Shown: one piece after another, positions 17,841 through 26,320 of the stretch
Position numbering within the stretch: the first letter of the stretch is position 1
How the letters are laid out: every line of letters starts with the position of its first letter
Origin: Bacteroidota bacterium
Lineage (GTDB): Bacteria; Bacteroidota; Bacteroidia; Bacteroidales; JAAAOM01
Direction: 5' to 3'
DNA length: 64,000 nucleotides
Assembly: GCA_009908855.1 (NCBI GenBank)
Contig: JAAAOM010000048.1
Coordinates: forward strand, 1 to 64,000
Made by a program: the position numbers and the translations under genes
Notes under the pieces: generated by a model
What the model saw: the letters and a program-made list of their open reading frames with translations, nothing else
Told to the model about the DNA's origin: nothing
Databases searched by the model: none

Positions 17841-19088
17841 CTAACCGAGAAACAATGTTTTCAGATGTTTCTCAAGGAGATTGAATTTTACATTCTTCTC
17901 AATCACATCACGATATTGATCCAAGGCTTTCATGTAGTCATCGCCTAATTCAACAGCAATTTTATACCCCACATGAATTAATTGCCTGAAAGCCGGATTG
18001 TAAAGATTATTTTTTTTATCGTGAGTTAATGCACCAACATATTGTTCGCTCGACCAGGAATTAACTTCATCCACCGATGGAAGATCTTCTTTTTTCAGGT
18101 CCAAAACAGTTGCATATGGAGCAGTCAATTCATCGTAGCGCTCAAATGAACGGGTATATATTTGTTTGGCCATATCCAAACCATCGCCGCCAGCCTGAGC
18201 CAAGCCAATCACTTCTTCCAGCCAGGTTGTTCCGGCTGTTTTTACATGAATACCGGCATCGAATTTTTGAATGGCTTTACGTATAGCCGGATAAATAGAA
18301 AATTTATCACTTCCGCTATGTACGCTTAATTTTAAATTTTTAGACATGCCCAAATTTTCAACAGCATACTTCACAACGGCCACATCTTGCTCAAACTCTT
18401 TTGCAAACTGGTCGAGATTACCAATATAGTCAATGCCTTTTGCAAAAAGACCTGTGAATTTCGGTGCAATAGTCTGTATTTTAACTTGCTGATGTTGTAA
18501 TTCGGCTAAGATAAAAAACAGTTCAATAGGCGTTTGAGCAGTTTCATATTCATCCATTGATACCTCAGGTATGAAATTATCCTCCCCCTTTTTACTACAG
18601 ATGTGATCATATATTTTTTTCACTTCCAAAACAGCCAGCAGAAAGTTATCAGCGATGTGTTCCAAAAACGCATTGGTCACTTCAAATTCTTCATCAATAC
18701 CAGGAATAGTCATTCTACCAATATATTTGCTATGTCGTTCAATAAACGCGGCTTTTTCTTTATCACCAGACTTTTGGCCAATGAAGTGAGCTACATCGAT
18801 GGTAAAGAAATTACTGTAATCAATAAATTCATCAACAATGGTAAGGCCTATATGGTCGGCATCAACGTAGTAGTTGCCTTCCCATTTGTTGGCAGCAACC
18901 GCTTCTTCGGCCTCTTTGGCAACGGAAGCATGGGTTGTTTTAACGATTTGATGTTCGCGGTATGATTTATTCCAAACCGGTACTACCGGTATCCCCAGTT
19001 TGTTGATTTCCTGAATGGCTGACAATTGAGCACTTCCTTCTTTACCGAACCGATCACCAGTTCCAAATGAGTATTTTTCTATTAACAT
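17841..19088 (-). CDS. uxaE: Tagaturonate epimerase UxaE
   Basis: A 415-residue protein of the tagaturonate/fructuronate epimerase family, described in Thermotoga, which interconverts D-tagaturonate and D-fructuronate. Family-like segments include the start KYSFGTGDRFGKEG, then YYVDADHIGLTIVDEFI and FTIDVAHFIG (probable metal- or substrate-binding His and Asp), LSVHSGSDKFSIYPAI (about residue 255) and VKTAGTTWLEEVIGLA. It lies 7 nt behind eda, in the same direction as the rest of the cluster. Together with UxaC it lets galacturonate enter the fructuronate-mannonate branch, so no altronate enzymes (UxaB/UxaA) are needed, and none are seen here. Cytoplasmic. The assignment rests on motif recall plus strong context. 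Confidence 0.8.
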   Translation of the reverse strand: MLIEKYSFGTGDRFGKEGSAQLSAIQEINKLGIPVVPVWNKSYREHQIVKTTHASVAKEAEEAVAANKWEGNYYVDADHIGLTIVDEFIDYSNFFTIDVAHFIGQKSGDKEKAAFIERHSKYIGRMTIPGIDEEFEVTNAFLEHIADNFLLAVLEVKKIYDHICSKKGEDNFIPEVSMDEYETAQTPIELFFILAELQHQQVKIQTIAPKFTGLFAKGIDYIGNLDQFAKEFEQDVAVVKYAVENLGMSKNLKLSVHSGSDKFSIYPAIRKAIQKFDAGIHVKTAGTTWLEEVIGLAQAGGDGLDMAKQIYTRSFERYDELTAPYATVLDLKKEDLPSVDEVNSWSSEQYVGALTHDKKNNLYNPAFRQLIHVGYKIAVELGDDYMKALDQYRDVIEKNVKFNLLEKHLKTLFLG

Positions 19089-19095
19089 GACTTAA

Positions 19096-19770
19096 TTATT
19101 TAGTTCTTATTTTTTTGATTTCGTTTATGGTATCTCTAACCGTTTTTTCAATGGCGGTAAAATCTTTTTTCTGAATACTTTCCTTGCTGAACAGCGCTGA
19201 GCCCATCCCAACACAACAAACACCTGCATCGAACCAGGCTTTTAGGCCTTCCGGATCAGGGCTTGTGCCGCCTGTTGGCATAATATTGGACCAGGGGCAT
19301 GGAGCTGTAACACCTTTTACAAAGGCAGGTCCACCGACTTGCTTTGCTGGAAATATTTTAACAATTTCTGCACCTAATTCTTCTGCCTGATTTATTTCCG
19401 ACAACGAACCGCAACCGGGCATCCAGCCAATCTTACGGCGATTACAAATTTTAGCCATCTCCGGGTTTAATACAGGAGATACAATGAAATTAGCCCCTAA
19501 CTGCATATATAAGGAACAGGTTCCTGGTTCAACAATGGAACCAACGCCCATAATCATTTCCGGGCAATTGATTTCAATCCATTTATTAAGTTCAGCAAAT
19601 ACTTCATGGGCAAAATCACCCCGATTGGTAAATTCAAATACCCTGGCACCTCCATCATAGCATGCTTTGACCACATTTTTCATAATTTCCAGGTTATTGT
19701 GGTAATACAATGGAACCAAGCCAGTTTCTATTACATTGTTATATACATCTAATCTTTTAAATCTTGCCAT
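19096..19770 (-). CDS. eda: KDPG/KHG aldolase
   Basis: A class I aldolase splitting 2-keto-3-deoxy-6-phosphogluconate into pyruvate and glyceraldehyde-3-phosphate, the last step of the uronate and Entner-Doudoroff pathways. It has 224 residues. Visible motifs are GARVFEFTNRGDFA (the catalytic Glu strand), IMGVGSIVEPGTC and FIVSPVLNPEMAKIC, and EIVKIFPAKQVGG, which carries the Schiff-base lysine. MPTGGTSPDPEGLKAWFDAG contributes the phosphate-binding loop. The gene lies between kdgK (27 nt) and uxaE (7 nt), on the same strand. It is intact. Confidence 0.95.
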   Translation of the reverse strand: MARFKRLDVYNNVIETGLVPLYYHNNLEIMKNVVKACYDGGARVFEFTNRGDFAHEVFAELNKWIEINCPEMIMGVGSIVEPGTCSLYMQLGANFIVSPVLNPEMAKICNRRKIGWMPGCGSLSEINQAEELGAEIVKIFPAKQVGGPAFVKGVTAPCPWSNIMPTGGTSPDPEGLKAWFDAGVCCVGMGSALFSKESIQKKDFTAIEKTVRDTINEIKKIRTK

Positions 19771-19797
19771 TTTTTTAAATTTTAATGAGGCTTATTA

Positions 19798-20832
19798 TTA
19801 GCGGCTTACACGTCCTGATGCGTCACCACCCATGAGTTTTTTTACTTCTTCCACTGTAACACGGTTATAATCACCATGGATAGTATGTTTCAAACAGGAA
19901 GCCGCTACGGCAAAATTCAATGCCGATTGCAGGTCATCTTTATAATTTATTAGACCATATATCAAACCACCCATAAATGAATCACCCCCTCCTACACGGT
20001 CAACAATATGAGTGATGTCATAAGTAGGTGCCTCATATAACTTTTTGCCGTCATAAAGCACACCCGACCACGTATTATGGTTCGCACTTTTCGAGCCGCG
20101 TAATGTGGTAATCACGTATTTACAACGTGGATAATCCTTCATGATCTGCTTGGAAATATCGAGGTATGATGCACCTGTAACTTCTCCTCCACTTACATTC
20201 ACGTTTTCTGGTTTGTAACCAAGGGACATTTCGGCATCTTCTTCATTACCCAGAAGCACATCGCATCCTTCCACAAGTTTGGTCATCACCTCTTGAGCAG
20301 ATTTTCCGTATTTCCATAATTTCTTGCGGTAATTTAAATCCGCCGATACGGTAATTCCTCTGTCATTGGCAGCTTTAATAGCTTCGGCACAAACATCAGC
20401 CGCTCCCTGAGATATAGCGGGTGTAATACCGGTCCAATGGAACCAGGAAGCACCTTCAAATACTTTGTCCCAATCGATCATTCCTTTCTCTATTTGAGAA
20501 ATGGCTGATCCGGCACGGTCATAAATCACCTTACTTGCCCGGCTTACAGCACCAGTTTCAAGGAAATAAACACCCATGCGTTCGCCACCATAAATAATTT
20601 GGTCAGTATCTACTCCAAATCCTCTTAATTCTCTTACACAGGCATGTGCAAGATCATTTTTAGGTAGCCGTGTTACAAAACTAACCGGCACTCCGTAATT
20701 GGCCAACGATACTGCAACATTTGATTCACCACCGCCAAAGATAGCATTCATGGTGTTTGATTGTCCTATTCGTTCGTACAATGGTGTAGCCAGCCGTAGC
20801 ATGACTTCTCCGAATGTTACTACTTTTTCCAT
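19798..20832 (-). CDS. kdgK: 2-keto-3-deoxygluconate kinase (PfkB family)
   Basis: A ribokinase-family enzyme that phosphorylates 2-keto-3-deoxygluconate to KDPG using ATP. At 344 residues it starts with VVTFGEVMLRLATP, typical of KDG kinases. IFGGGESNVAVSLANYG is PfkB signature 1. The C-terminal signature, normally DTxGAGD, reads DRVGGGDSFMGGLIYGL and keeps the catalytic Asp. It begins 5 nt after uxaC ends and precedes eda by 27 nt. The second PfkB gene at 29134-30216 shares the GGGD form but has different substrate-side motifs, so this copy, next to eda, is the more secure KDG kinase. Confidence 0.9.
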   Translation of the reverse strand: MEKVVTFGEVMLRLATPLYERIGQSNTMNAIFGGGESNVAVSLANYGVPVSFVTRLPKNDLAHACVRELRGFGVDTDQIIYGGERMGVYFLETGAVSRASKVIYDRAGSAISQIEKGMIDWDKVFEGASWFHWTGITPAISQGAADVCAEAIKAANDRGITVSADLNYRKKLWKYGKSAQEVMTKLVEGCDVLLGNEEDAEMSLGYKPENVNVSGGEVTGASYLDISKQIMKDYPRCKYVITTLRGSKSANHNTWSGVLYDGKKLYEAPTYDITHIVDRVGGGDSFMGGLIYGLINYKDDLQSALNFAVAASCLKHTIHGDYNRVTVEEVKKLMGGDASGRVSR

Positions 20833-20837
20833 GTCAA

Positions 20838-22238
20838 TTAAAAATTAAAAAAGTTTTTAGCATTATTATAGCAAATATCTTCAACCATATTTCCCAGCAT
20901 GGCCTTATCATCAGGCAGTTCTCCATTTTCCACATCATTGCCCAAAAGGTTGCAAAGGATGCGACGGAAATATTCATGACGAGGAAATGACAGAAAACTT
21001 CTTGAGTCGGTTAACATCCCCACGAAACGGCTCAATAACCCGAGGGTGGATAACACATTCATCTGATCTTCCATGCCATATTTTTGGTCAAGGAACCACC
21101 AGCCTGATCCCCATTGCATTTTACCTGGTACGGAACCATCCTGGAAATTACCGATCATGGTACCCATGATATGATTATCAGCCGGATTTAGATTATATAA
21201 AATGGTACTGGCCAATTTATTGTCCTTGTCAAGCTTATCAAAGAAACGAGACATAGGGGTTGCCAACTGATAATCACCAATTGAATCAAAACCTGTGTCA
21301 GGCCCAAGCGCATTGAATAAACGGGTATTGTTGTTGCGCATAGCACCCACATGATATTGTTGTACCCAACCTTTTTCATGATCCATCACGCCAAAATCAT
21401 AGAGCAATGCCGATTTAATTTTGTCAATCTCGTCAGCATTCAAGGCTTTGCCACTACGGGCTTTTTTGAAGATGGAATCAACCTCTTTTTGCGTATAAGG
21501 TGTGGCAAAGAAATTTTCGATACCATGATCGGATAACCGACAGCCCATGCTGTGAAAGAAGTCATGACGTATCTTCAAAGCTTCCAGCAAATCCTGGTAT
21601 GTTTTTATTTCCTTTTCGGCTACGGTAGCCAACGCATCCAGGTATTCATTGTATTTCTGCAGGTCATCAACAGCCATGGCTTTATCGGGTCTCCAGGCCG
21701 GATAAATTTTGAATTCTGCATCGCTGTTACTTAGTTGTTTATGATATTCAAGTGAATCAACCGGATCATCAGTGGTACAAATCACTTCAACATTCATTTT
21801 CTTAATCAACCCCTGTACCTGGTATTCATTTGTCTGTAACATCGATGATGCCTTGTCATATACTCGTTTTGCCGATTCTTTATTAAGCAAATCTTCAATG
21901 CCAAAATATCTTCTTAACTCCAGATGAGTCCAGTGATAAAGCGGGTTACGCAATGTATGCGGAACTGTTTCCGCCCACTTTTCAAATTTTTCCCAATCAG
22001 AGGCATCGCCGGTACAAAACCGTTCTTCTACCCCATTGGTGCGCATAGCACGCCATTTATAATGATCACCATACAGCCAGGGCTGCGTCACATTCTCATA
22101 CTGCTTATTTTCAGCCATTTGCTGAGGTATAAGGTGGCAATGATAGTCGATGATCGGCATTTTTTTGGCATGCTCGTGATATAAATATTCCGCTGTCTTG
22201 GTTTGCAGCAAGAAGTTATCATCTATAAAATTTTTCAT
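20838..22238 (-). CDS. uxaC: Uronate isomerase
   Basis: Converts D-glucuronate to D-fructuronate and D-galacturonate to D-tagaturonate, the entry step of hexuronate catabolism. At 466 residues it has the full family length and belongs to the amidohydrolase superfamily. The metal-binding HxH is in PIIDYHCHLIPQQMAEN (about residues 29-45). Other conserved segments are GDHYKWRAMRTNGV, GCRLSDHGIENFFATP and MLTDSRSFLSFPRHEYFRRI near the C-terminus. It is the first intact gene after the TRAP transporter and a decayed dehydrogenase, and is 5 nt from kdgK. Cytoplasmic. Confidence 0.97.
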   Translation of the reverse strand: MKNFIDDNFLLQTKTAEYLYHEHAKKMPIIDYHCHLIPQQMAENKQYENVTQPWLYGDHYKWRAMRTNGVEERFCTGDASDWEKFEKWAETVPHTLRNPLYHWTHLELRRYFGIEDLLNKESAKRVYDKASSMLQTNEYQVQGLIKKMNVEVICTTDDPVDSLEYHKQLSNSDAEFKIYPAWRPDKAMAVDDLQKYNEYLDALATVAEKEIKTYQDLLEALKIRHDFFHSMGCRLSDHGIENFFATPYTQKEVDSIFKKARSGKALNADEIDKIKSALLYDFGVMDHEKGWVQQYHVGAMRNNNTRLFNALGPDTGFDSIGDYQLATPMSRFFDKLDKDNKLASTILYNLNPADNHIMGTMIGNFQDGSVPGKMQWGSGWWFLDQKYGMEDQMNVLSTLGLLSRFVGMLTDSRSFLSFPRHEYFRRILCNLLGNDVENGELPDDKAMLGNMVEDICYNNAKNFFNF

Positions 22239-22272
22239 AGTAGTATTTTTTCAAATTATGATCAATTAAATA

Positions 22273-22535
22273 TTAAATATCGTTTTCGCCCTTTACATAA
22301 CCAAAGTTAGCCAGTATACCCCCATCAACAAATAATATCTGACCGTTTACAAAATTACTGGCTTTCGATGCCAGAAATACGGATGCACTTTCAATTTCTT
22401 CCGGTTCAACCCATCTGCCTGCAGGTGTGCGGGTCATAGCCTAGGTCGTTGAAAGGATGATTTCCTTCACGAATAGGCGCAGTTTGTTCGGCAGCAATGT
22501 ATCCCGTACCAATGCCATTCACCTGTATTTATCAT
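22273..22535 (-). pseudogene. C-terminal remnant of an SDR dehydrogenase
   Basis: A minus-strand fragment with two out-of-frame blocks of a short-chain dehydrogenase: VNGIGTGYIAAEQTAPIREG, then, after a frame change, [20 protein letters not shown] and [19 protein letters not shown], ending in a stop at 22273. The C-terminal pattern matches gluconate 5-dehydrogenase or KduD-type SDRs, enzymes of gluconate and keto-deoxygluconate metabolism. The catalytic Ser-Tyr-Lys part and the Rossmann motif are gone. It occupies most of the 333-nt gap between dctM and uxaC, so it was once a member of this operon. Confidence 0.8.
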
Positions 22536-22571
22536 TTTGATTAAACCATTGTATTTAAATAACTTACCACT

Positions 22572-23870
22572 CTAAAACCCAAGTATTTTTGGTATAAACA
22601 AGCTTAATTGAGGAATAAATGTAACCAGCATTAAGCTAATAATCATTACAATATACATTGGTATTAATGGCCTTACAATTGAATGAATACCGATGTTGGC
22701 CACACTGCAACCCACAAATAGAACTGTGCCGACCGGTGGCGTAATAAGTCCTACACATAGGTTCATGATCAGTACAATTCCAAAATGAATCGGATCCATA
22801 CCTAATTGCTGGGCCACAACAGGTAAAAATATTGGGGTAAAGATCAATACCGCAGGTGTCATATCCATAAAAACACCTACAACCAATAGAATAAAATTGA
22901 TGATTAGCAGCACAACAAACGGATTATCGCTGATAGTAAGCAATCCTTTACTTACATTCTGCGGAATATTTTCATACGACATAATCCATGACAAACCAAT
23001 GGAAGTAGCAACCAGTAATAGAACAATACAGGTTGTTGCCAGTGTTTTTAATATAATATCGGGTAAGTTTCGCCATCGAATTTCTTTGTAGATAAAGGAA
23101 AGGATGAGCGCATAAACAACGGCAATGGCTGATGCCTCGGTAGCAGTAAAATAACCCGCTATCATACCACCAATAACAATTACCAATAACAACAAACTGG
23201 GAATGGCATCCAGGGTTTTTCTGGCCGCTTCGCCCATTGTAACCTTACCTGCACGTGGGTATTTATTTGCATATGCATAAGTCGCGCCAACCGCCATAAG
23301 TAAAACTCCCATGATTATACCGGGTATATAACCTGCTACAAATAATGCAGAAATTGATACACCACCACTCGCCAATGAATAGATAATAAGAATATTGCTT
23401 GGTGGTATGATTAGCCCGGTAGTAGCGGAACTTGCATTTATTGCAGCACTGAAATTTTCATCATAGCCTTCTTCTTTCATACGTGGGTGCATAATGGTTC
23501 CGATAGCAGATGCTGATGCTGTCGCAGAGCCGGAAATGGCGCCGAATAACATATTTGATATAACATTCACAAAAGCCAGTCCGCCGGGTAAACGTCCCAC
23601 TATTACCTTCGCAAAATCAATCAATCTAATAGCTATCCCCCCGCGATTCATGATCTGGCCGGCAAATATAAAGAAAGGAATAGCCAAAAGCGTAAAACTA
23701 TCCAATCCTGTAGCCATTCGTTGTGCCATGGTGGTAACAGCAGGTAAAAAATCCATACTTACAAGCATGGTCAGAATACCGGATATTCCAATGGCATAAG
23801 CGATAGGGACACTTAATCCTAAAAATATTACAAATGATGTGACAAGCACAATTATTCCTAACCAATCCAT
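22572..23870 (-). CDS. dctM: TRAP transporter large permease (DctM)
   Basis: The main membrane subunit of a tripartite ATP-independent periplasmic transporter, moving a carboxylate substrate with Na+. It has 432 residues and about 12 membrane segments. Typical motifs are LSVPIAYAIGISGILTML, ATGLDSFTLLAIPFFIFAGQ and FGAISGSATASASAIGTIMH, then SATTGLIIPPSNILIIYSLA, and NLCVGLITPPVGTVLFVGCS near the C-terminus. It starts 2 nt after the dctQ stop. Since the neighbours are uronate enzymes, the substrate is probably a hexuronate or aldonate (inference). Confidence 0.95.
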   Translation of the reverse strand: MDWLGIIVLVTSFVIFLGLSVPIAYAIGISGILTMLVSMDFLPAVTTMAQRMATGLDSFTLLAIPFFIFAGQIMNRGGIAIRLIDFAKVIVGRLPGGLAFVNVISNMLFGAISGSATASASAIGTIMHPRMKEEGYDENFSAAINASSATTGLIIPPSNILIIYSLASGGVSISALFVAGYIPGIIMGVLLMAVGATYAYANKYPRAGKVTMGEAARKTLDAIPSLLLLVIVIGGMIAGYFTATEASAIAVVYALILSFIYKEIRWRNLPDIILKTLATTCIVLLLVATSIGLSWIMSYENIPQNVSKGLLTISDNPFVVLLIINFILLVVGVFMDMTPAVLIFTPIFLPVVAQQLGMDPIHFGIVLIMNLCVGLITPPVGTVLFVGCSVANIGIHSIVRPLIPMYIVMIISLMLVTFIPQLSLFIPKILGF

Positions 23871-23872
23871 AA

Positions 23873-24388
23873 TTATTCAGGTATTTGTTTTAGTAAATTC
23901 TTTTGATTCATAAAATCGTCAATGACATAGTAACTTATTAATATTCCTGAAAAAGGTAAGACAAGATACACATAGCCCAACGGTATTTGCATGGCGGCAG
24001 ATACCTGACCAAAAACTAAATTTTTGTAGCATAACCATGCACCACCAATGCACAAAACACCAACCGCAAAAAACAGAATAATTGCATTGATCAGTTGGTT
24101 CAGTTTTATTTTTCCTTTGTCACCAAGCTTGCTTTTTAAAAGATCAATAGCGAGGTGATGTTTTTTTCCTGTTCCGTATGCAGCGCCCATCAAGGCAACC
24201 CATATTAATAAGAACCCGGCCAGTTCATCGGTGAACGCATACAATGGTGTTGGTATTTGCGTATCGAACTGACTGGTTAATAATCTGTTCACATATCGGC
24301 TTAACACCTGCCAAACAACATCCAATACCAGAATGATCATCAGCACAACAATGACTACTTCTATGATTTTATCAATTTTTTTCTTCAT
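23873..24388 (-). CDS. dctQ: TRAP transporter small permease (DctQ)
   Basis: The small membrane subunit of the TRAP transporter, about 171 residues with four membrane segments: IIEVVIVVLMIILVLDVVWQ, the LAGFLLIWVALMGAAYG region with the conserved Trp, AIILFFAVGVLCIGGAWLC and VYLVLPFSGILISYYV. The frame is open up to 24436, but the start MKKKIDKIIEV at 24388 gives the normal DctQ N-terminus. It overlaps the end of dctP by 17 nt, so translational coupling is likely. The downstream dctM starts 2 nt later. Confidence 0.9.
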   Translation of the reverse strand: MKKKIDKIIEVVIVVLMIILVLDVVWQVLSRYVNRLLTSQFDTQIPTPLYAFTDELAGFLLIWVALMGAAYGTGKKHHLAIDLLKSKLGDKGKIKLNQLINAIILFFAVGVLCIGGAWLCYKNLVFGQVSAAMQIPLGYVYLVLPFSGILISYYVIDDFMNQKNLLKQIPE

Positions 24389-25400
24389 CGTCCTCAGTTT
24401 TAATGTCCGGAGCCATGGCCTGAATTTTTTCGACAAGCGGTCTTAGCACTTCATTCTCTTTGGCTTCCTCGTACAAGGGTTTAACTTTTTCTCTAAACTT
24501 AGATTTATCGGGATGATATACTTCCACACCGGCTTTTTGAACTTCGCGCAAGGCTTCTTCTTCTGATTCTGCCCATAATTTTTTTTGATATTCCACTGAT
24601 TCATCAACAGCTTCCTGCAACCACTGCTGTTCCTGTTCGGTAAGTTTATCCCATATAAGTTTACTAATGAGCATGACATCTGGTACAGAAGTGTGTTCAT
24701 CCAGCGAATAATATTTACAAACCTCATAATGCCGTGAAAGATAAAAACTTGGCGGGTTGTTCTCTGCACCATCCACTACACCGCTCTGTAATGCCGTATA
24801 AAGCTCACCCCATGAAATGGGTGTTGGTGTGCCGCCAAGAGCTTTCACCATGTTTACCGCTGAAATACTTTTCATCACCCGTATTTTCATCCCTTTCAGG
24901 TCATCCGGCTCTTTAATCGGTTTTTCCTTGGTATAAAAACTTCTTGATCCGGCGTCGTAAAAGCACAAACCACGTAGCCAGATATCCTCACCAGCCATTA
25001 ACATTTTTTGTCCTACTTCACCCTCTAACACATTGTAATAATGTTCTTCATTTACAAAAATGTAAGGCAAGCCAAGAACCTTGTATTCTTCAATAAAGCC
25101 TTCCAATACAGCTGATGATACTTTGGTAATCGCCAAACTACCTATCTGAAGTAATTCGAGGTTTTCTCTTTCTGATCCCAACTGTCCACTCGGATAAATA
25201 TCAATGGTTACCTGCCCGTCCGATTTTTCTTTTAATCGCTCAGCCATAAATTCCATGGCAATATGTACTGAATGCGATGGGTCCAGACTATGTGCCAATT
25301 TCAGCGTCTTTTGTTCTTTTGTGCCGCATGAAATGATGGTTATAATAATAAGCAGCACCCGGATAAATACCGGTATTCCAAAATTGTTTTTACGATTCAT
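24372..25400 (-). CDS. dctP: TRAP transporter substrate-binding lipoprotein (DctP)
   Basis: The periplasmic solute-binding subunit, 342 residues. The N-terminus is a lipoprotein signal (hydrophobic VLLIIITIISC, then GTKEQ), so it is probably tethered to the inner membrane. The DctP hallmark is LKGMKIRVMKSISAVNMVKA (about residues 165-185), where the Arg salt-bridges the substrate carboxylate. It is followed by GGTPTPISWGELYTALQSG and VVDGAENNPPSFY. Its position next to UxaC, UxuA and UxuB suggests galacturonate, glucuronate or a related sugar acid as ligand (inference). Upstream is a deleted gnd copy, 26 nt away. Confidence 0.93.
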   Translation of the reverse strand: MNRKNNFGIPVFIRVLLIIITIISCGTKEQKTLKLAHSLDPSHSVHIAMEFMAERLKEKSDGQVTIDIYPSGQLGSERENLELLQIGSLAITKVSSAVLEGFIEEYKVLGLPYIFVNEEHYYNVLEGEVGQKMLMAGEDIWLRGLCFYDAGSRSFYTKEKPIKEPDDLKGMKIRVMKSISAVNMVKALGGTPTPISWGELYTALQSGVVDGAENNPPSFYLSRHYEVCKYYSLDEHTSVPDVMLISKLIWDKLTEQEQQWLQEAVDESVEYQKKLWAESEEEALREVQKAGVEVYHPDKSKFREKVKPLYEEAKENEVLRPLVEKIQAMAPDIKTEDDEEKN

Positions 25401-25425
25401 TATTTTATTTCAGTATAATTTACCA

Positions 25426-26263
25426 TTATGCATTATAAGTAGAGGAAGCTGTATTTCCTCCCTGACCGGTCCAGTTTGTATGAAAGTACTCACCTGCGGG
25501 TTTATCCTTTCTTTCATAAGTATGAGCTCCAAAATAATCTCGTTGCGCCTGTATCATATTGGCCGGCAAGTCAGCAATTTTATATCCGTCGAAATAAGTT
25601 AATGCAGTTGCCAGTGCCGGAACAGGTATTTTATGTAAGAATGCTGTAGACACTACTCTTCTCAAGGAATCCTCTGATTTTTCCAATATCTTTCTGAAAT
25701 AAGGATCAAGCATCAAATTTAACAAACCGGGGTTGTTTTCAAAAGCCTCTTTGATTTTACCCAGGAAAATGGAACGAATAATGCATCCTCCCCGACACAT
25801 TAGTGCAATGCCACCATAATTCAAATGCCAGTTATATTCTTCGGCTGCCGTTTTCATAATAAGATACCCCTGTGCCTATAAAATAAAATCCTTTTTTCTC
25901 AAGATATTTCGTGCGGCGAATGGAATCGATAAAATGTGAATTTCCGCCATCAATTATTATATCTCCCATTTCCAGATAGGGTAATAATTGATCTATCTGT
26001 TGGTCAACTGCACTTCCGGCCTTAATCATCATCATTATTTTCCTGGGTCTTTCAATGCTATCGAAAAACTTTTTTAAATCGTTGGTACCAAAAACATTTC
26101 GACCTTTGGCCCGTTCTTCCAAAAAAGTATCAACAACCCTCTCTTCACCGGGTACTGAGCGATTGTAAACCGACACCTTAAATCCTTTACTTTCGATATT
26201 CAATGCCAGGTTCTCACCCATGACCGCTAATCCAATCATGCCAAAATCTGATAATTTATTCAT
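25426..26263 (-). pseudogene. Second 6-phosphogluconate dehydrogenase gene, internally deleted
   Basis: A close paralogue of the intact gnd gene just upstream. The N-terminal 130 or so residues are readable ([20 protein letters not shown], then [14 protein letters not shown], then YFIGTGVS). The frame then jumps directly to the C-terminal part ([20 protein letters not shown] through GNTASSTYNA). Compared with the intact copy about 206 residues (roughly 131-336) are missing, including the catalytic Lys region [12 protein letters not shown], and the join is out of frame. Both ends are otherwise well preserved, which suggests a fairly recent single deletion. No functional product is expected. 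Confidence 0.92.
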
Positions 26264-26320
26264 CCGGTTATTGTTTATTTGTGTTTTACAACAATCCTTA
26301 GTTATTCGACATCAACTGCA

